From contig JAJDYR010000022.1 in the NCBI GenBank assembly GCA_022825065.1, positions 285,021 to 349,020 on the forward strand: 64,000 nt of DNA, given 5' to 3'. Position 1 is the stretch's first letter. Each line of letters begins with the position of its first letter. Both the position numbers and the translations under genes were made by a program. Source of the DNA: a bacterium. GTDB lineage: Bacteria; UBA8248. Below the pieces are notes generated by a model that was not told the origin of the DNA, made no database searches, and was given only the letters and a program-made list of their open reading frames with translations. Positions 33,930 to 43,125 of the stretch are shown piece after piece.

Positions 33930-35168
33930 ATGACGAAGAAAAGCATCTCGGACATCGACGTGCGCGGCAAGCGCGTGCTGATGCGTGTGGACTTCAACGT
34001 CCCCCAAGACGCGAACGGCCGCATCGCCGATGACCGCAGAATCCGCATGGCGCTCCCCACGATAAACCACATTCTGGATAACGGCGGCCGCCTCGTCCTC
34101 ATGAGCCACCTGGGCCGCCCGACGGGAGAAGGCCCCGAAGCCGACGCCAAGTGGACGCTCCGGCCCATCGCCGAACGCCTGGAGATGCTCCTCGGCAAAA
34201 GCGTCGTCTTCGCGGAAGACTGCGTGGGACCCGCCGCCGAAAACGCAGCCGCCGCGCTGATTGACGGGGAATGCTGCCTCCTCGAAAACCTGCGCTTCCA
34301 CAAGGCCGAGCAGATCAAGGACAAGGCGGCCTCCAAGGACGAGACCAAAAGACGCGAAAAGGACGCTTTCGCGCAGGGGCTGGCCTCTTTGGCCGACGTT
34401 TACGTGAACGACGCCTTCGGCACCTGCCACCGCGACAACGCGAGCATGCTCACCGTCCCGCAGATGATGGCGGGCAAACCCCGCGTCGCGGGATTTTTAC
34501 TCGAAAAGGAGCTCCAATACCTCGGCGAGGCGCTGAATGCGCCTGAAAGACCTTTTCTCGCCATCATCGGAGGCAAGAAAGTCTCCGACAAAATGATGGT
34601 CATAGAAACGCTGCTGGGCAAATGCGACCGGGTGATCATCGGCGGGGCCATGGTCTATACCTTCATGCGGGCAAAGGGCCAGGAGACGGGCGCAAGCCTC
34701 GTGGAAGAAGACAGGGTCGAAGTCGCCGCCCGGCTGCAATCCTTAGGGGACGAGAAACTCGTTTTACCGACGGATGTAATCGCCGCGCGCGCCATCGAAG
34801 AAGGCGCGCCATTCGAAGTATTCCAGGGGAAGATTCCCGAGGGTCTGATGGGCCTCGACATCGGCCCTGAATCCGCGCGCCGATTCTCGGAGATGATTTC
34901 AGGGGCGAAAACCATCGTCTGGAACGGCCCGATGGGCGTCTTCGAGGTCAAGCCCTTCGACGTGGGCACGTTCACCGTTGCGCGCGCCCTCGCGGAGGCG
35001 ACGAAAAACGGCGCCACGACCGTCATCGGCGGCGGCGACAGCGCGGCGGCCATCGAGATGGCCGGGCTGAGCGAGCAAGTGAGTCACGTGAGCACGGGCG
35101 GTGGAGCGAGCCTCGAGTTCATGGAGGGAAAATCGTTTCAGGCCGTCGAAATTCTCGATGATTTGTAG
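33930..35168 (+). CDS. pgk: phosphoglycerate kinase
   Basis: The ATG at 33930 gives 412 residues, the normal PGK length. The N-terminal signature VLMRVDFNVPQD, the substrate-binding MSHLGRPTGEGPEA, the EDCVG segment and LLENLRFHKAEQIKD are all present. GTCHRDNASM and the nucleotide-binding GGGDSAAAIEMAG with STGGGASLEFMEG follow. It catalyses 1,3-bisphosphoglycerate plus ADP to 3-phosphoglycerate plus ATP. A small internal insert (ASKDETKRREKDA) lies near residue 130. No gap or other glycolytic gene is adjacent. Confidence 0.96.
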   Translation: MTKKSISDIDVRGKRVLMRVDFNVPQDANGRIADDRRIRMALPTINHILDNGGRLVLMSHLGRPTGEGPEADAKWTLRPIAERLEMLLGKSVVFAEDCVGPAAENAAAALIDGECCLLENLRFHKAEQIKDKAASKDETKRREKDAFAQGLASLADVYVNDAFGTCHRDNASMLTVPQMMAGKPRVAGFLLEKELQYLGEALNAPERPFLAIIGGKKVSDKMMVIETLLGKCDRVIIGGAMVYTFMRAKGQETGASLVEEDRVEVAARLQSLGDEKLVLPTDVIAARAIEEGAPFEVFQGKIPEGLMGLDIGPESARRFSEMISGAKTIVWNGPMGVFEVKPFDVGTFTVARALAEATKNGATTVIGGGDSAAAIEMAGLSEQVSHVSTGGGASLEFMEGKSFQAVEILDDL

Positions 35169-35247
35169 AGGCCGCGCGGATGCCGCATAATCGTCTCGTA
35201 AGGACGAGGTTTTCCAGTATTCAAGCCGCTTTAGAAGGTTTACCTCA

Positions 35248-36252
35248 GTGAAGAACAACATTCTGGAGGCCATCGGCGACACGCCGATCGTAAGGCTCAA
35301 TTCCATCGGCGCGGAAGTCGAATCGGAACTGTTCGTCAAGGTCGAATACATGAATCCGGGCCTCTCGGTGAAAGACCGCATCGCGCCGCTGATCGTCGAA
35401 GACGCGGAGAAAAAGGGCGAATTAAAGCCGGGCGGAATGATTGTCGAGGCCACGTCGGGGAACACCGGCGCGGGACTCGCCATCGTCGCCGCCATCAAGG
35501 GCTACAATTGCGTTTTCGTGATGCCCGACAAGATGAGCCAGGAGAAAGTCGACCGGCTGCGCGCATACGGTGCCAAAGTCATCGTCACGCCCACGGTGGC
35601 GCTCGACGACCCGGAGAGCCATTACTCAGTCGCGCGCAGGATCGTGGAGGAAACGCCCAACTGCATACTGGCGAACCAGTACAACAACCCGAATAACCCC
35701 GAATCCCACTACCGCATGACGGGGCCCGAGATATGGCGTCAGACGGGAGGCGAGTTCGACGCCTTCGTTACGGGTCTCGGCACCGGCGGCACCATATCGG
35801 GAACGGGAAGGTTCCTGAAAGAAAAGAATCCCGACATCAAGATCGTAGGCGTCGACCCCATCGGCTCGATTCTCTACGGCCTGTTTTACGGGGAAACGGA
35901 CCCCGAGGCGGGCTCCTACAAGACCGAAGGCATCGGAGAAAGCTTCAAGCCCAATACGCTCAGCTTCGATAACATCGATGAAGTCGTCCGCGTGACCGAC
36001 GCTGAATGCCTCCTGATGGCGCGCAGGCTGGCGAGAGAAGAAGGCATTCTGGTGGGCGGCTCTGCGGGCGGTGCGGTGGCAGGCGCCGTGCGGTACGCGG
36101 AATCCCTCGAAAAACCGGAGAGAGTCGTCACCCTCATGCCGGATTCGGGCATGTTCTATCTCAGCAAGATTTTCTCCGATGAATGGATGGTCGCCAACGC
36201 TTTCCTCGATAAAGATGAGATGGAACAAACGGCGACACCCGAGAGCGCGTGA
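35248..36252 (+). CDS. cystathionine beta-synthase-like PLP enzyme (no CBS regulatory domain)
   Basis: A 334-residue fold type II PLP enzyme starting at GTG (35248). The PLP lysine is in NPGLSVKDRI near residue 43, followed by VEATSGNTGAGLA and GLGTGGTISGTGRFLKE. The later segment VGVDPIGSI plus YKTEGIGE and GGSAGGAVAGAV resembles cystathionine beta-synthase more than O-acetylserine sulfhydrylase. It lacks the N-terminal heme region and the C-terminal Bateman domains. The next gene encodes a cystathionine gamma-lyase/synthase, so a homocysteine-to-cysteine (reverse transsulfuration) route is likely. CysK activity remains possible. Confidence 0.85.
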   Translation: MKNNILEAIGDTPIVRLNSIGAEVESELFVKVEYMNPGLSVKDRIAPLIVEDAEKKGELKPGGMIVEATSGNTGAGLAIVAAIKGYNCVFVMPDKMSQEKVDRLRAYGAKVIVTPTVALDDPESHYSVARRIVEETPNCILANQYNNPNNPESHYRMTGPEIWRQTGGEFDAFVTGLGTGGTISGTGRFLKEKNPDIKIVGVDPIGSILYGLFYGETDPEAGSYKTEGIGESFKPNTLSFDNIDEVVRVTDAECLLMARRLAREEGILVGGSAGGAVAGAVRYAESLEKPERVVTLMPDSGMFYLSKIFSDEWMVANAFLDKDEMEQTATPESA

Positions 36253-36303
36253 TAGAGGTCGATACGGAAACAGTCACCACCATCCCCGCCTTTTTGGAGC
36301 AAC

Positions 36304-37479
36304 ATGAAAATATCCACCAGAGCGATTCACCACGGAAAAGAACCCAACGAACTCACCGGCGCCGTGAAGCCCGACATCTGCCTGAGCAGCACGTTCAAGC
36401 AGCATACGCCCGGCGAGCCCGTCGGCGATTTCGAATACTCGCGCTCGGGCAATCCGACGCGAGAGGCGCTCGAGATGAACATCGCAGGCCTCGAACGTCC
36501 CGAAGGCGCGGATGCGGAGTGTCACGGGCTGGCGTTTTCCTCAGGCTTGGGCGCCACCACCACGGTACTCTTCGCCCTGCTCTCGCATGGCGACCACATG
36601 CTCTGCTCGGACGACGTGTACGGCGGAACCTTCCGCCTCATCACGGGCAAGGATTTCAGGGGGTTCGAGAAATTCGGGATTGCGTGCGACTACGTCGACA
36701 TGGCGGATGAAGAGTCCCTCGCCGGGAAAATGAGGGAGAACACGAGGCTCATCTGGATAGAGAGCCCCACGAACCCGCTCTTGAAGATGGCCGACATCCG
36801 GAGCATCGCCTCCACGTACGGGAAAGACGGGGCCATCGTTGCCGTGGACAACACCTTCATGAGCCCCTATTTCCAGAGGCCGCTCGCCCTGGGCGCTGAC
36901 ATCGCCGTTCACAGCACGACGAAATACATCGGCGGGCACAGCGACGTGGTCGGCGGCGCGCTGGTGACGAAAAGCCGGGCGCTCCATGAACGCATAAAGC
37001 ACTACCAGAACGCGCTCGGAGCGACTCCCGCCCCCTTCGATTGCTACATGACCATGCGGGGGATCGACACCCTCCCCGTGCGGATGGAAAAACACCAGCA
37101 AAACGCCATGAAAATCGCCAGGCATTTTGAGGGGCACCCCGGGGTGGAAAAAGTCATATATCCGGGGCTGGAATCCCACCCCCAGCACGATCTGGCGAAA
37201 AGGCAGATGAGCGGGTTCGGGGGGATGCTGGCGTTCTACCTGAAAGGCGGCCTGCCCGAGGCGCGCAGATTCCTGGAAAACGTCCGCCTGTTCACCCTGG
37301 CGGAGAGCCTGGGCGGCACCGAATCCCTCGTGGAGCATCCCGCCATCATGACCCACGCTTCTCTCACCGAGGAGAGCAGAGAAGCGCTCGGCATCAGCGA
37401 CACCCTGATTCGCCTGTCCGTGGGAATCGAGGATGCGGACGATTTAATCGAGGATCTCGATCAAGCCCTGAAAGCGTAA
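36304..37479 (+). CDS. cystathionine gamma-lyase/gamma-synthase family PLP enzyme
   Basis: A 391-residue Cys/Met-metabolism PLP enzyme. The N-terminal segment SRSGNPTREALE binds PLP phosphate. The Schiff-base Lys lies in HSTTKYIGGHSDVVGG at about 200-215. The tail contains SLGGTESLVEHPAIMTH, an arrangement shared by cystathionine gamma-lyases and gamma-synthases. It lies 51 bp after the CBS-like gene. Together they could convert homocysteine and serine to cysteine. Lyase versus synthase cannot be separated reliably by eye. A strong bidirectional terminator follows. Confidence 0.88.
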   Translation: MKISTRAIHHGKEPNELTGAVKPDICLSSTFKQHTPGEPVGDFEYSRSGNPTREALEMNIAGLERPEGADAECHGLAFSSGLGATTTVLFALLSHGDHMLCSDDVYGGTFRLITGKDFRGFEKFGIACDYVDMADEESLAGKMRENTRLIWIESPTNPLLKMADIRSIASTYGKDGAIVAVDNTFMSPYFQRPLALGADIAVHSTTKYIGGHSDVVGGALVTKSRALHERIKHYQNALGATPAPFDCYMTMRGIDTLPVRMEKHQQNAMKIARHFEGHPGVEKVIYPGLESHPQHDLAKRQMSGFGGMLAFYLKGGLPEARRFLENVRLFTLAESLGGTESLVEHPAIMTHASLTEESREALGISDTLIRLSVGIEDADDLIEDLDQALKA

Positions 37480-37490
37480 TTTGCCACACA

Positions 37491-37536
37491 AAAAAACCAT
37501 CCTCCGGCGACCGATAAGGCCGGAAGATGGTTTTTT
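37491..37536. terminator. bidirectional Rho-independent terminator
   Basis: AAAAAACCATC-TCCGGC pairs with GCCGGA-GATGGTTTTTT around a 10-nt loop, with T-tracts on both strands. It lies between the transsulfuration gene (+) and the convergent MsrP-like gene (-), serving both. Confidence 0.85.
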
Positions 37537-37551
37537 GTCTAAATCCGAAGC

Positions 37552-38556
37552 CTACATGAAATACTTCCGGTCGTTCATGTCCGGGTACATGTCCCCCACC
37601 CACTTCGCATAGCCGTTGAACAGGAGCGTCGGCCTTCTCTTGTTCGTTCCCAGCATGCGCTCCGACGCCTGGGACCATCTGGGGTGATTGAACTTCGGGT
37701 TGATGTTGGCCCAGAAGCCGTACTCACTGGGCCCCGCTTTCTCCCAGAACGTGCGGGGCCGCTTTTCGGTGAATTCGATGGCAACGACGGATTTTATGCT
37801 CTTGAATCCATATTTCCAGGGAACCACCAAACGCAGGGGCGCGCCGTGCTGCTGCGGCATGGGATAACCGTAAATGCCCGTGCCCATTATCGCCAGTTCG
37901 TTCATGGCCTCCTTCATGGTGAGACCTTCCACGTACGGCCACGGGTACCAGACCTGGAGCTGCCCCAACGCCACCTTGCGGTTCAGGAAGGTGGTGAATT
38001 TGACGTATTTCGCCTTGCTCGTGGGCTCTACTTTCTTGATGAGTTCGGAAATCCTGAAACCCGTCCACGGAACAGCCATCGCCCACGCTTCCACGCAGCG
38101 GAAACGATACAGTCGCTCCTCCAGCGTCATGCCCTTGATCAACTCGTCGATATCGTAGGTTTTGGGCTTCTTGACGTGGCCTTTCACCTCCACCTGCCAG
38201 GGGCGCGTCTCCATGCGCTTGGCCAGCCAGGAGATCGCCTTGGTGCCGCCGAATTCGTAGAAATTGTTGTACTCGGCCGCGACTTTTTCTTCCGTAAGAG
38301 GCCGATCCAGCGTGAAGGCGGGATTCCGGCGCGCCGGGTACAGGCTCACCGTTTGATCCTTGGGATGCGCGCCCGTCTTTTTCGCCTGCGCCAGGGCGAC
38401 CGGCCCGTCGCGTTCGGGCCAGTAGGGAGGCGTCACCATCTGGCTCAGCATCAGACCCGCGCCGCCCGCCAGGAACTTGCGGCGGTTCAGAAAAACGGAT
38501 TCGGGCGTGGCTTCACGCTCGGGCATCGACCATTCGGGCTTTTTGATGTAATTCAT
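37552..38556 (-). CDS. msrP: MsrP (YedY)-like molybdopterin catalytic subunit
   Basis: A 334-residue protein with a twin-arginine signal (NRRKFLAGGAGLMLSQ near 24-39), so it is exported folded. Its sulfite-oxidase-fold core has the Moco-cysteine motif RCVEAWAMAVPWTGF near 154-168. MsrP-type features include SLYPARRNPAFTLDRPLTEE and GAPLRLVVPWKYGFKSIKS. In known bacteria MsrP reduces methionine sulfoxide in periplasmic proteins, receiving electrons from the membrane heme protein MsrQ. No msrQ is adjacent; the convergent gene is the transsulfuration enzyme and the divergent one a dehydrogenase. Confidence 0.88.
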   Translation of the reverse strand: MNYIKKPEWSMPEREATPESVFLNRRKFLAGGAGLMLSQMVTPPYWPERDGPVALAQAKKTGAHPKDQTVSLYPARRNPAFTLDRPLTEEKVAAEYNNFYEFGGTKAISWLAKRMETRPWQVEVKGHVKKPKTYDIDELIKGMTLEERLYRFRCVEAWAMAVPWTGFRISELIKKVEPTSKAKYVKFTTFLNRKVALGQLQVWYPWPYVEGLTMKEAMNELAIMGTGIYGYPMPQQHGAPLRLVVPWKYGFKSIKSVVAIEFTEKRPRTFWEKAGPSEYGFWANINPKFNHPRWSQASERMLGTNKRRPTLLFNGYAKWVGDMYPDMNDRKYFM

Positions 38557-38796
38557 CTCGTCCCCTTTTGGGTGGCGGCTGGAGCCGGGTGTATGCTCCA
38601 GAGCAGGCGAATCGTTTTGAGCGAAACTATGGATGCGAATCCGCCTTCCATAACGACCCTTGGGAATATATCATAGAATTCTCACCAAGTAGTGAGAAAA
38701 CCCGGTTTCAAGGAATCTATACAGTTGGAACTGTGCGCATACGTCGCGCAGGCGCGCCCCGCAGGCACAGAGACGACCATTCGATCGAGGAGACCC

Positions 38797-39855
38797 ATGT
38801 CCGAAATACGCTACCCCGTAGAACGCCTGGAGAATTTCATTCACGCCGTCTTATCAGCGCACGACGTTCTGGACGAGCACGCCCGTATCTGCGCCGTCCG
38901 CATGATCGAAGCCGACCTCCACGGGATGCACGGACACGGCATCTTCCGGCTCCCTCCCTATTGCCGCAGAATCCGGGAAGGCGGCTACAACCTGAGGCCC
39001 GACATCCGCGCCGAGCGCGAAACCGCCGTGAGCGCTCTCATCGACGGAGATAACGGTTTCGGCCAGGTGGTGGTGACCTTCGCGGCCGAACTCGCCATCC
39101 AGAAGGCGCGGGAAAACGGGCTGGCGTGGATCGGCATCCACCGTGGAAACCATGCCGGCGCAGCGGGCGTCTATGCCGCCCTGCCCCTCGCGCACGACAT
39201 GATCGGGATGTACATGGCCGTCGCGAACGCCAACCACATGCCGCCCTGGGGCGGCGTGGACATGCTCCTGAGCACCAACCCCATCGCCTACGCCATCCCC
39301 GCGGGCGAGGAGCCGCCATTCGTCCTCGACATGGCCACCACCGAGACCTCCTACGGAAAGGTGAAGGTCTACGCCCAGGAGGGAAAACCGATGCCCGAGG
39401 GCTGGATGATGACCAAAGACGGAAAACCCCTCACCGACGCCTCACGCGCCGAGGAGGGTTTTCTGCTGCCCATCGGGGGGCACAAGGGCTATGGCCTGAA
39501 CATGATGATCGGCGCGCTCGCAGGCGTTCTGAACGGAGCGGCCTTTGGATCTGACGTCATCGATTTCAACAAGGATTTCAAGACGCCCACGAACACGGGC
39601 CAGGTGTTCTTCGCCATGCGGCCGGACATCTTCCGCGACCTGGACGACTTCAAGGCGGAGATGGACCTGAGGATCCGCGAGATCAGGAATTCCGCCCCCA
39701 TGGAGGGGGGAGACCCCATCCGGATTCCCGGCGAGAACCTCGCGCGCCGAAAAGAGCAGATGCGCAGGGACGGCGTGCCCGTCGCCGCGCCCGTGCTCGC
39801 CCAGCTGAGAGAGTTGGCCGGAGAACTCGGTCTCGAGGACAGGCTCGCCGACTAA
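38797..39855 (+). CDS. Ldh2-family (malate/L-lactate/ureidoglycolate-type) dehydrogenase
   Basis: The ATG at 38797 after CGAGGAG gives 352 residues. It matches the LDH2/MDH2 NAD(P)-dependent oxidoreductase family: ADLHGMHGHGIFRLP near 44-58, DGDNGFGQVV near 85, the catalytic-region HRGNHAGAAGVYA near 117-129 and LSTNPIAYAIPAG near 160. GGHKGYGLNMMIGALAG lies near 228-244. Family members reduce 2-keto acids such as oxaloacetate, sulfopyruvate or 2,3-diketogulonate. The substrate is not evident. Its stop abuts the stop of the convergent EamA gene. Confidence 0.87.
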   Translation: MSEIRYPVERLENFIHAVLSAHDVLDEHARICAVRMIEADLHGMHGHGIFRLPPYCRRIREGGYNLRPDIRAERETAVSALIDGDNGFGQVVVTFAAELAIQKARENGLAWIGIHRGNHAGAAGVYAALPLAHDMIGMYMAVANANHMPPWGGVDMLLSTNPIAYAIPAGEEPPFVLDMATTETSYGKVKVYAQEGKPMPEGWMMTKDGKPLTDASRAEEGFLLPIGGHKGYGLNMMIGALAGVLNGAAFGSDVIDFNKDFKTPTNTGQVFFAMRPDIFRDLDDFKAEMDLRIREIRNSAPMEGGDPIRIPGENLARRKEQMRRDGVPVAAPVLAQLRELAGELGLEDRLAD

Positions 39856-40716
39856 TCACGCCAGGCTGATCAGCGCGCCTCCCGCGACGATGAAGGCCGC
39901 GCCCAGCACCATGAGCGGCGTCAGCGGCTCCATGCCTTGCGGCAAGAATCGAGAGAAGAGCAGCACGAACAGGGGCTGGGCCGAGGTGATCGGCGTCACG
40001 ACGACGATTCGGCCCTCCTCGAGGGCGAAGAAAAGCGATGTCAGGGCCGAGAAACTGGCGAGTCCCACGAGGATGAAATAAAAGAGGCCCTTCCCGGTGA
40101 AGTCCTTGCGTCCGCTTCTGGAATTCGCCAGAACCAGGGCCATGACGATGCTCGACGTCCCCGCCATTACGAAAATCGCCAGCGTCTTGTAGGGCACGTC
40201 GGGCGAGGAGTAGCGGATGATGAGGTCGCGCATGACCCATATGAGCGTGGCGCCGATCGCATAGGCGATTCCGGTGAGCGCCCACGAGCGAATCTCGTCC
40301 TTCCTGATCGACAAGACGATGATGCCGCATACGATGAGCGCCGTTCCCAGGGCGAGGACGGGCGTGAGTTGCTCGCCCAGCAGCAAGACGGCCAGCGTGC
40401 TGGAGAAGAGCGGCCCCAGCCCGCGCAGGATCCCCGAGGGGGCCGCCCCGATGCGCTGGACGCCCGCGAACTGAAACGTCCTCGAAATGCTGGGGGTGAT
40501 GACGCCGAGCCCCACGAACCAGAGCAGGTGCGGATTGGCGAAAGCGCTCATCGGCACGCTCGCCGCTATCCAGGGCAGATAGAGCAGCGTCACCGTGGCC
40601 GAGGCCACGAACCCGCCGAACACGGGCGTCGCCTCCCGCGTCGCCAGGCGCGAGAAGATGAAGGTCAGCGCGAAAAAAGCCGACGCCGCGATGGCCAGGG
40701 GAATCTCTGTCAACAC
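39856..40716 (-). CDS. EamA/DMT-superfamily transporter
   Basis: A 286-residue hydrophobic protein with about ten transmembrane segments and two EamA halves. The first half contains SGILRGLGPLFSSTLAVLLL, then GEQLTPVLALGTALIVCGII. The second contains VTPITSAQPLFVLLFSRFLP, then VLGAAFIVAGGALI. It is probably a metabolite exporter. It shows the same architecture as the transporter at 23948 but is diverged. It lies downstream of a terminator that ends the M24 peptidase transcript, so it likely has its own promoter. Confidence 0.85.
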   Translation of the reverse strand: MLTEIPLAIAASAFFALTFIFSRLATREATPVFGGFVASATVTLLYLPWIAASVPMSAFANPHLLWFVGLGVITPSISRTFQFAGVQRIGAAPSGILRGLGPLFSSTLAVLLLGEQLTPVLALGTALIVCGIIVLSIRKDEIRSWALTGIAYAIGATLIWVMRDLIIRYSSPDVPYKTLAIFVMAGTSSIVMALVLANSRSGRKDFTGKGLFYFILVGLASFSALTSLFFALEEGRIVVVTPITSAQPLFVLLFSRFLPQGMEPLTPLMVLGAAFIVAGGALISLA

Positions 40717-40740
40717 ATGCCTCGCCTCACAACCAACAAA

Positions 40741-40776
40741 AAGAAAAAGCGCCCCCGGCTTTCGGCCAGGGGCGCC
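40741..40776 (-). terminator. Rho-independent terminator of the M24 peptidase gene
   Basis: On the minus strand GGCGCCCCTGGC pairs with GCCGGGGGCGC around a short loop, followed by TTTTTCTTTTTG. It lies 20 bp after the stop of the M24-family gene. Confidence 0.8.
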
Positions 40777-40795
40777 GATTCGACCAAGCGCCTGC

Positions 40796-42034
40796 TCAGT
40801 CCTGGATGATCAGCTCCTCGCAATAGGGAGCGCGCGTCATGTAGACCGGCTCATCCTCGGTGATGAGGATGTGATCCTCGATGCGCACGCCGGCCCCGCC
40901 GGGAATTCCCGGCACGAAAATGAGCGGCTCGATGGCGAACGTCATCCCCGGTACGAAATCCACGCTCTCGGCGCCAGGCATCACCTCGCCCACGTAGGGC
41001 GGCTCGTTGGGCGATATGCCGCAGCCGTGCCCGATGAACAGCTTGATGAAGTTATCCTCCAGGCCTGCCGAGCGCGCGACTTCCAGGAACTCCGCCGCTG
41101 AGTCGTCGTTCGTGTAGCCGGGGCGCATTTTTTCGATTCCCGCCCTGAGCGCCTTGTAGACGGTCGTATACACTTTCTGCTGCATGGGATGCGGCGGGCC
41201 GCCGGCCACCTTCGCGCGCCCGCAGTCGCCGAAATACCCGTTCCAGCAGGCGCCGATGTCGATGAAGACGATGTCCGCGTTCCTGATGATCTTATCGGTG
41301 GGAAAGCGGGTCGGCGGCGCCATGTGCTCGCCCGAGGCGACGAACGGAGACGCCAGGTGTCCGAACTCGCCGCCGTGGGTGAAGAGCGTCTTCATCGCTT
41401 CTGCCGCCACGTCGAACTCGCGAACGCCCGGCTCGGCGTGGTTCAAGGCCGTGATGGTCACGGCGTCGGCGATGGCGCAAGCCTGGTGGAGGCAGGCGAT
41501 TTCATCCGGCGTCTTCTGCACCCGACTCATGTACATGAACTGCTCGCCGTCCACGAAGGTGGCTTCGGGGAAGTATTTTTCGATCATCGCCCGCTGTGTG
41601 AACGTGTGCCCGTCGAGCCCGATGGTGCCGTTCGAAACCCCCCAGTCATCGAAACGCGTCTTGATGTCGGTGCCCACCGTGTGCTCGACGAGACCCGGCT
41701 CCTCGAGGATGCCGATGGGCACGTAGTCGTCTATCCAGGGCATGCACTCCTCGATGCGGTGCGCCTCGCCGCTCGAGGCGAGCAGCGTCGGGTTGCCCTC
41801 CTGCCGAAGCAGCACCCCGTAGGTGGTGGAGGAGCGGTACTGAATCATGATGACGCGCGCGCTGGTGAGATAGCGCACGTTCTCGTCCTTCCAGAGGATG
41901 AGGGCGTCGATGCCCTTTTCCTTCATCGCCGCCTGGGTCTTCTCGACGCGCTCTCGGCGCATGCGGTCCATATCGATCCGGTGCTCCCAGTCGACCATCA
42001 TCGACCCGCGCGCCCATGTGGGGTAGTCCGTCAT
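40796..42034 (-). CDS. M24-family metallopeptidase (Xaa-Pro aminopeptidase/creatinase-like)
   Basis: The ATG at 42034 follows GAGGAAG and gives 412 residues. The N-terminal creatinase-like domain covers about 1-170. The pita-bread catalytic domain carries the five metal ligands: Asp in FIDIGACWNGYFGDCG (two Asp), His in FIGHGCGISPNEPP, Glu in AIEPLIFVPG and Glu in VRIEDHILI. Enzymes of this type cleave Xaa-Pro peptides or act as creatinase or DMSP lyase (DddP). DddP-like alternatives cannot be excluded by eye. It is divergent from the enoyl-CoA hydratase-like gene. Confidence 0.88.
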   Translation of the reverse strand: MTDYPTWARGSMMVDWEHRIDMDRMRRERVEKTQAAMKEKGIDALILWKDENVRYLTSARVIMIQYRSSTTYGVLLRQEGNPTLLASSGEAHRIEECMPWIDDYVPIGILEEPGLVEHTVGTDIKTRFDDWGVSNGTIGLDGHTFTQRAMIEKYFPEATFVDGEQFMYMSRVQKTPDEIACLHQACAIADAVTITALNHAEPGVREFDVAAEAMKTLFTHGGEFGHLASPFVASGEHMAPPTRFPTDKIIRNADIVFIDIGACWNGYFGDCGRAKVAGGPPHPMQQKVYTTVYKALRAGIEKMRPGYTNDDSAAEFLEVARSAGLEDNFIKLFIGHGCGISPNEPPYVGEVMPGAESVDFVPGMTFAIEPLIFVPGIPGGAGVRIEDHILITEDEPVYMTRAPYCEELIIQD

Positions 42035-42293
42035 TGCGTCTTCCTCCTCGAAAAACAAAGATTTCGGCCTGAAAATATCGAGTCCGCAAACGATTGTTCC
42101 GAATATGAAATTCGCGGCGACGCTAGCACCCGCGCCTTGACCTGTCAAGAAAACGCGGGCGGGGCGGGGTTGCGAGAGCTCCCGAAAACGCAGGCGCGTG
42201 CTCCGCATCGTTGACTTCACTCCCCGTCCTCGCTAATTTCGGCCCAAAGGACACGCAACGAGCGCATTCGTCAAACCAATATGGAGAAGTCCT

Positions 42294-43061
42294 ATGAGCA
42301 ACATCAATTATGAAGTGGAAGGCAAAACCGCCATCATCACCCTGAACCGGCCCGAGAAACTCAACTCGTACACCGAGGAAATGGTGGACGATTTATACGA
42401 CCTCAGTCAGAAATTCATGAAAGACAACAACGTATGGACGGCCATCATCACCGGCGCGGGGGACCGCGCGTTCTGCGCCGGCCATGACCTCACTTCGGTC
42501 GTTGCGAGCGAAGGCCAGTACAATGAGCACGACTCTCCCACAATGTGGTACGGCGAATACGAGATATACAAGCCCATCATCGCCGCGGTGAACGGCTACG
42601 CCTATGGCGGGGGATGCTCGATGGCGCTCTCGTGCGACATCCGGATTGCTTCCGAAAACGCGGTTTTCGGCTACCCGCAGCCCAAGTACGGCGCGATGAG
42701 CCTCGGCGGGCACCAGCGCCTGCCCAAGACCATCCCGCCCGGCATCGCCATGGAATTCATGCTGACCGGCAGGAACATCACCGCGGATGAAGCCGAACGC
42801 TGGGGCATGGTGAACAAGGTGGTGCCCCAGGACAAGCTGATGGGCGAGGCGCGCGCCATGGCCGCCCTCATCAACGAGAACGCGCCCCTGGCTGTGCAGC
42901 ACACGAAAGAAGCGGTGCTCAAGGGTCTGAGAACGCCCGACGTGCGCGAGGGTATCGCCAATGCCAAACTCATCAGCTATCGCCTCCAGACCTCGCGCGA
43001 CACGCAGGAGGGTCTCGCGGCCTTCATGGAGAAGAGAAAACCCGAATGGGAGGGCCGCTAA
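42294..43061 (+). CDS. enoyl-CoA hydratase/isomerase family protein with altered active site
   Basis: A 255-residue crotonase-fold protein. The oxyanion-hole regions are GDRAFCAGHDLTSV (about 58-71) and NGYAYGGGCSMALSCDIRIA (about 99-118). At the position of hydratase Glu144 (normally PE before the glycine-rich turn) the sequence is PQPKYGAMSLGGHQRL, with Lys instead of Glu. The second catalytic Glu is kept in AMEFMLTGRNITADEA. Loss of one Glu argues against a plain hydratase and fits an isomerase, hydrolase or lyase of the same fold. ATATGGAGAAG precedes the start. Confidence 0.85.
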   Translation: MSNINYEVEGKTAIITLNRPEKLNSYTEEMVDDLYDLSQKFMKDNNVWTAIITGAGDRAFCAGHDLTSVVASEGQYNEHDSPTMWYGEYEIYKPIIAAVNGYAYGGGCSMALSCDIRIASENAVFGYPQPKYGAMSLGGHQRLPKTIPPGIAMEFMLTGRNITADEAERWGMVNKVVPQDKLMGEARAMAALINENAPLAVQHTKEAVLKGLRTPDVREGIANAKLISYRLQTSRDTQEGLAAFMEKRKPEWEGR

Positions 43062-43125
43062 GGCGCATGGACTAGGCCCTCGCTTCACTGGAACTTACAT
43101 ATGTATTCATATGAGGAATCCATAG

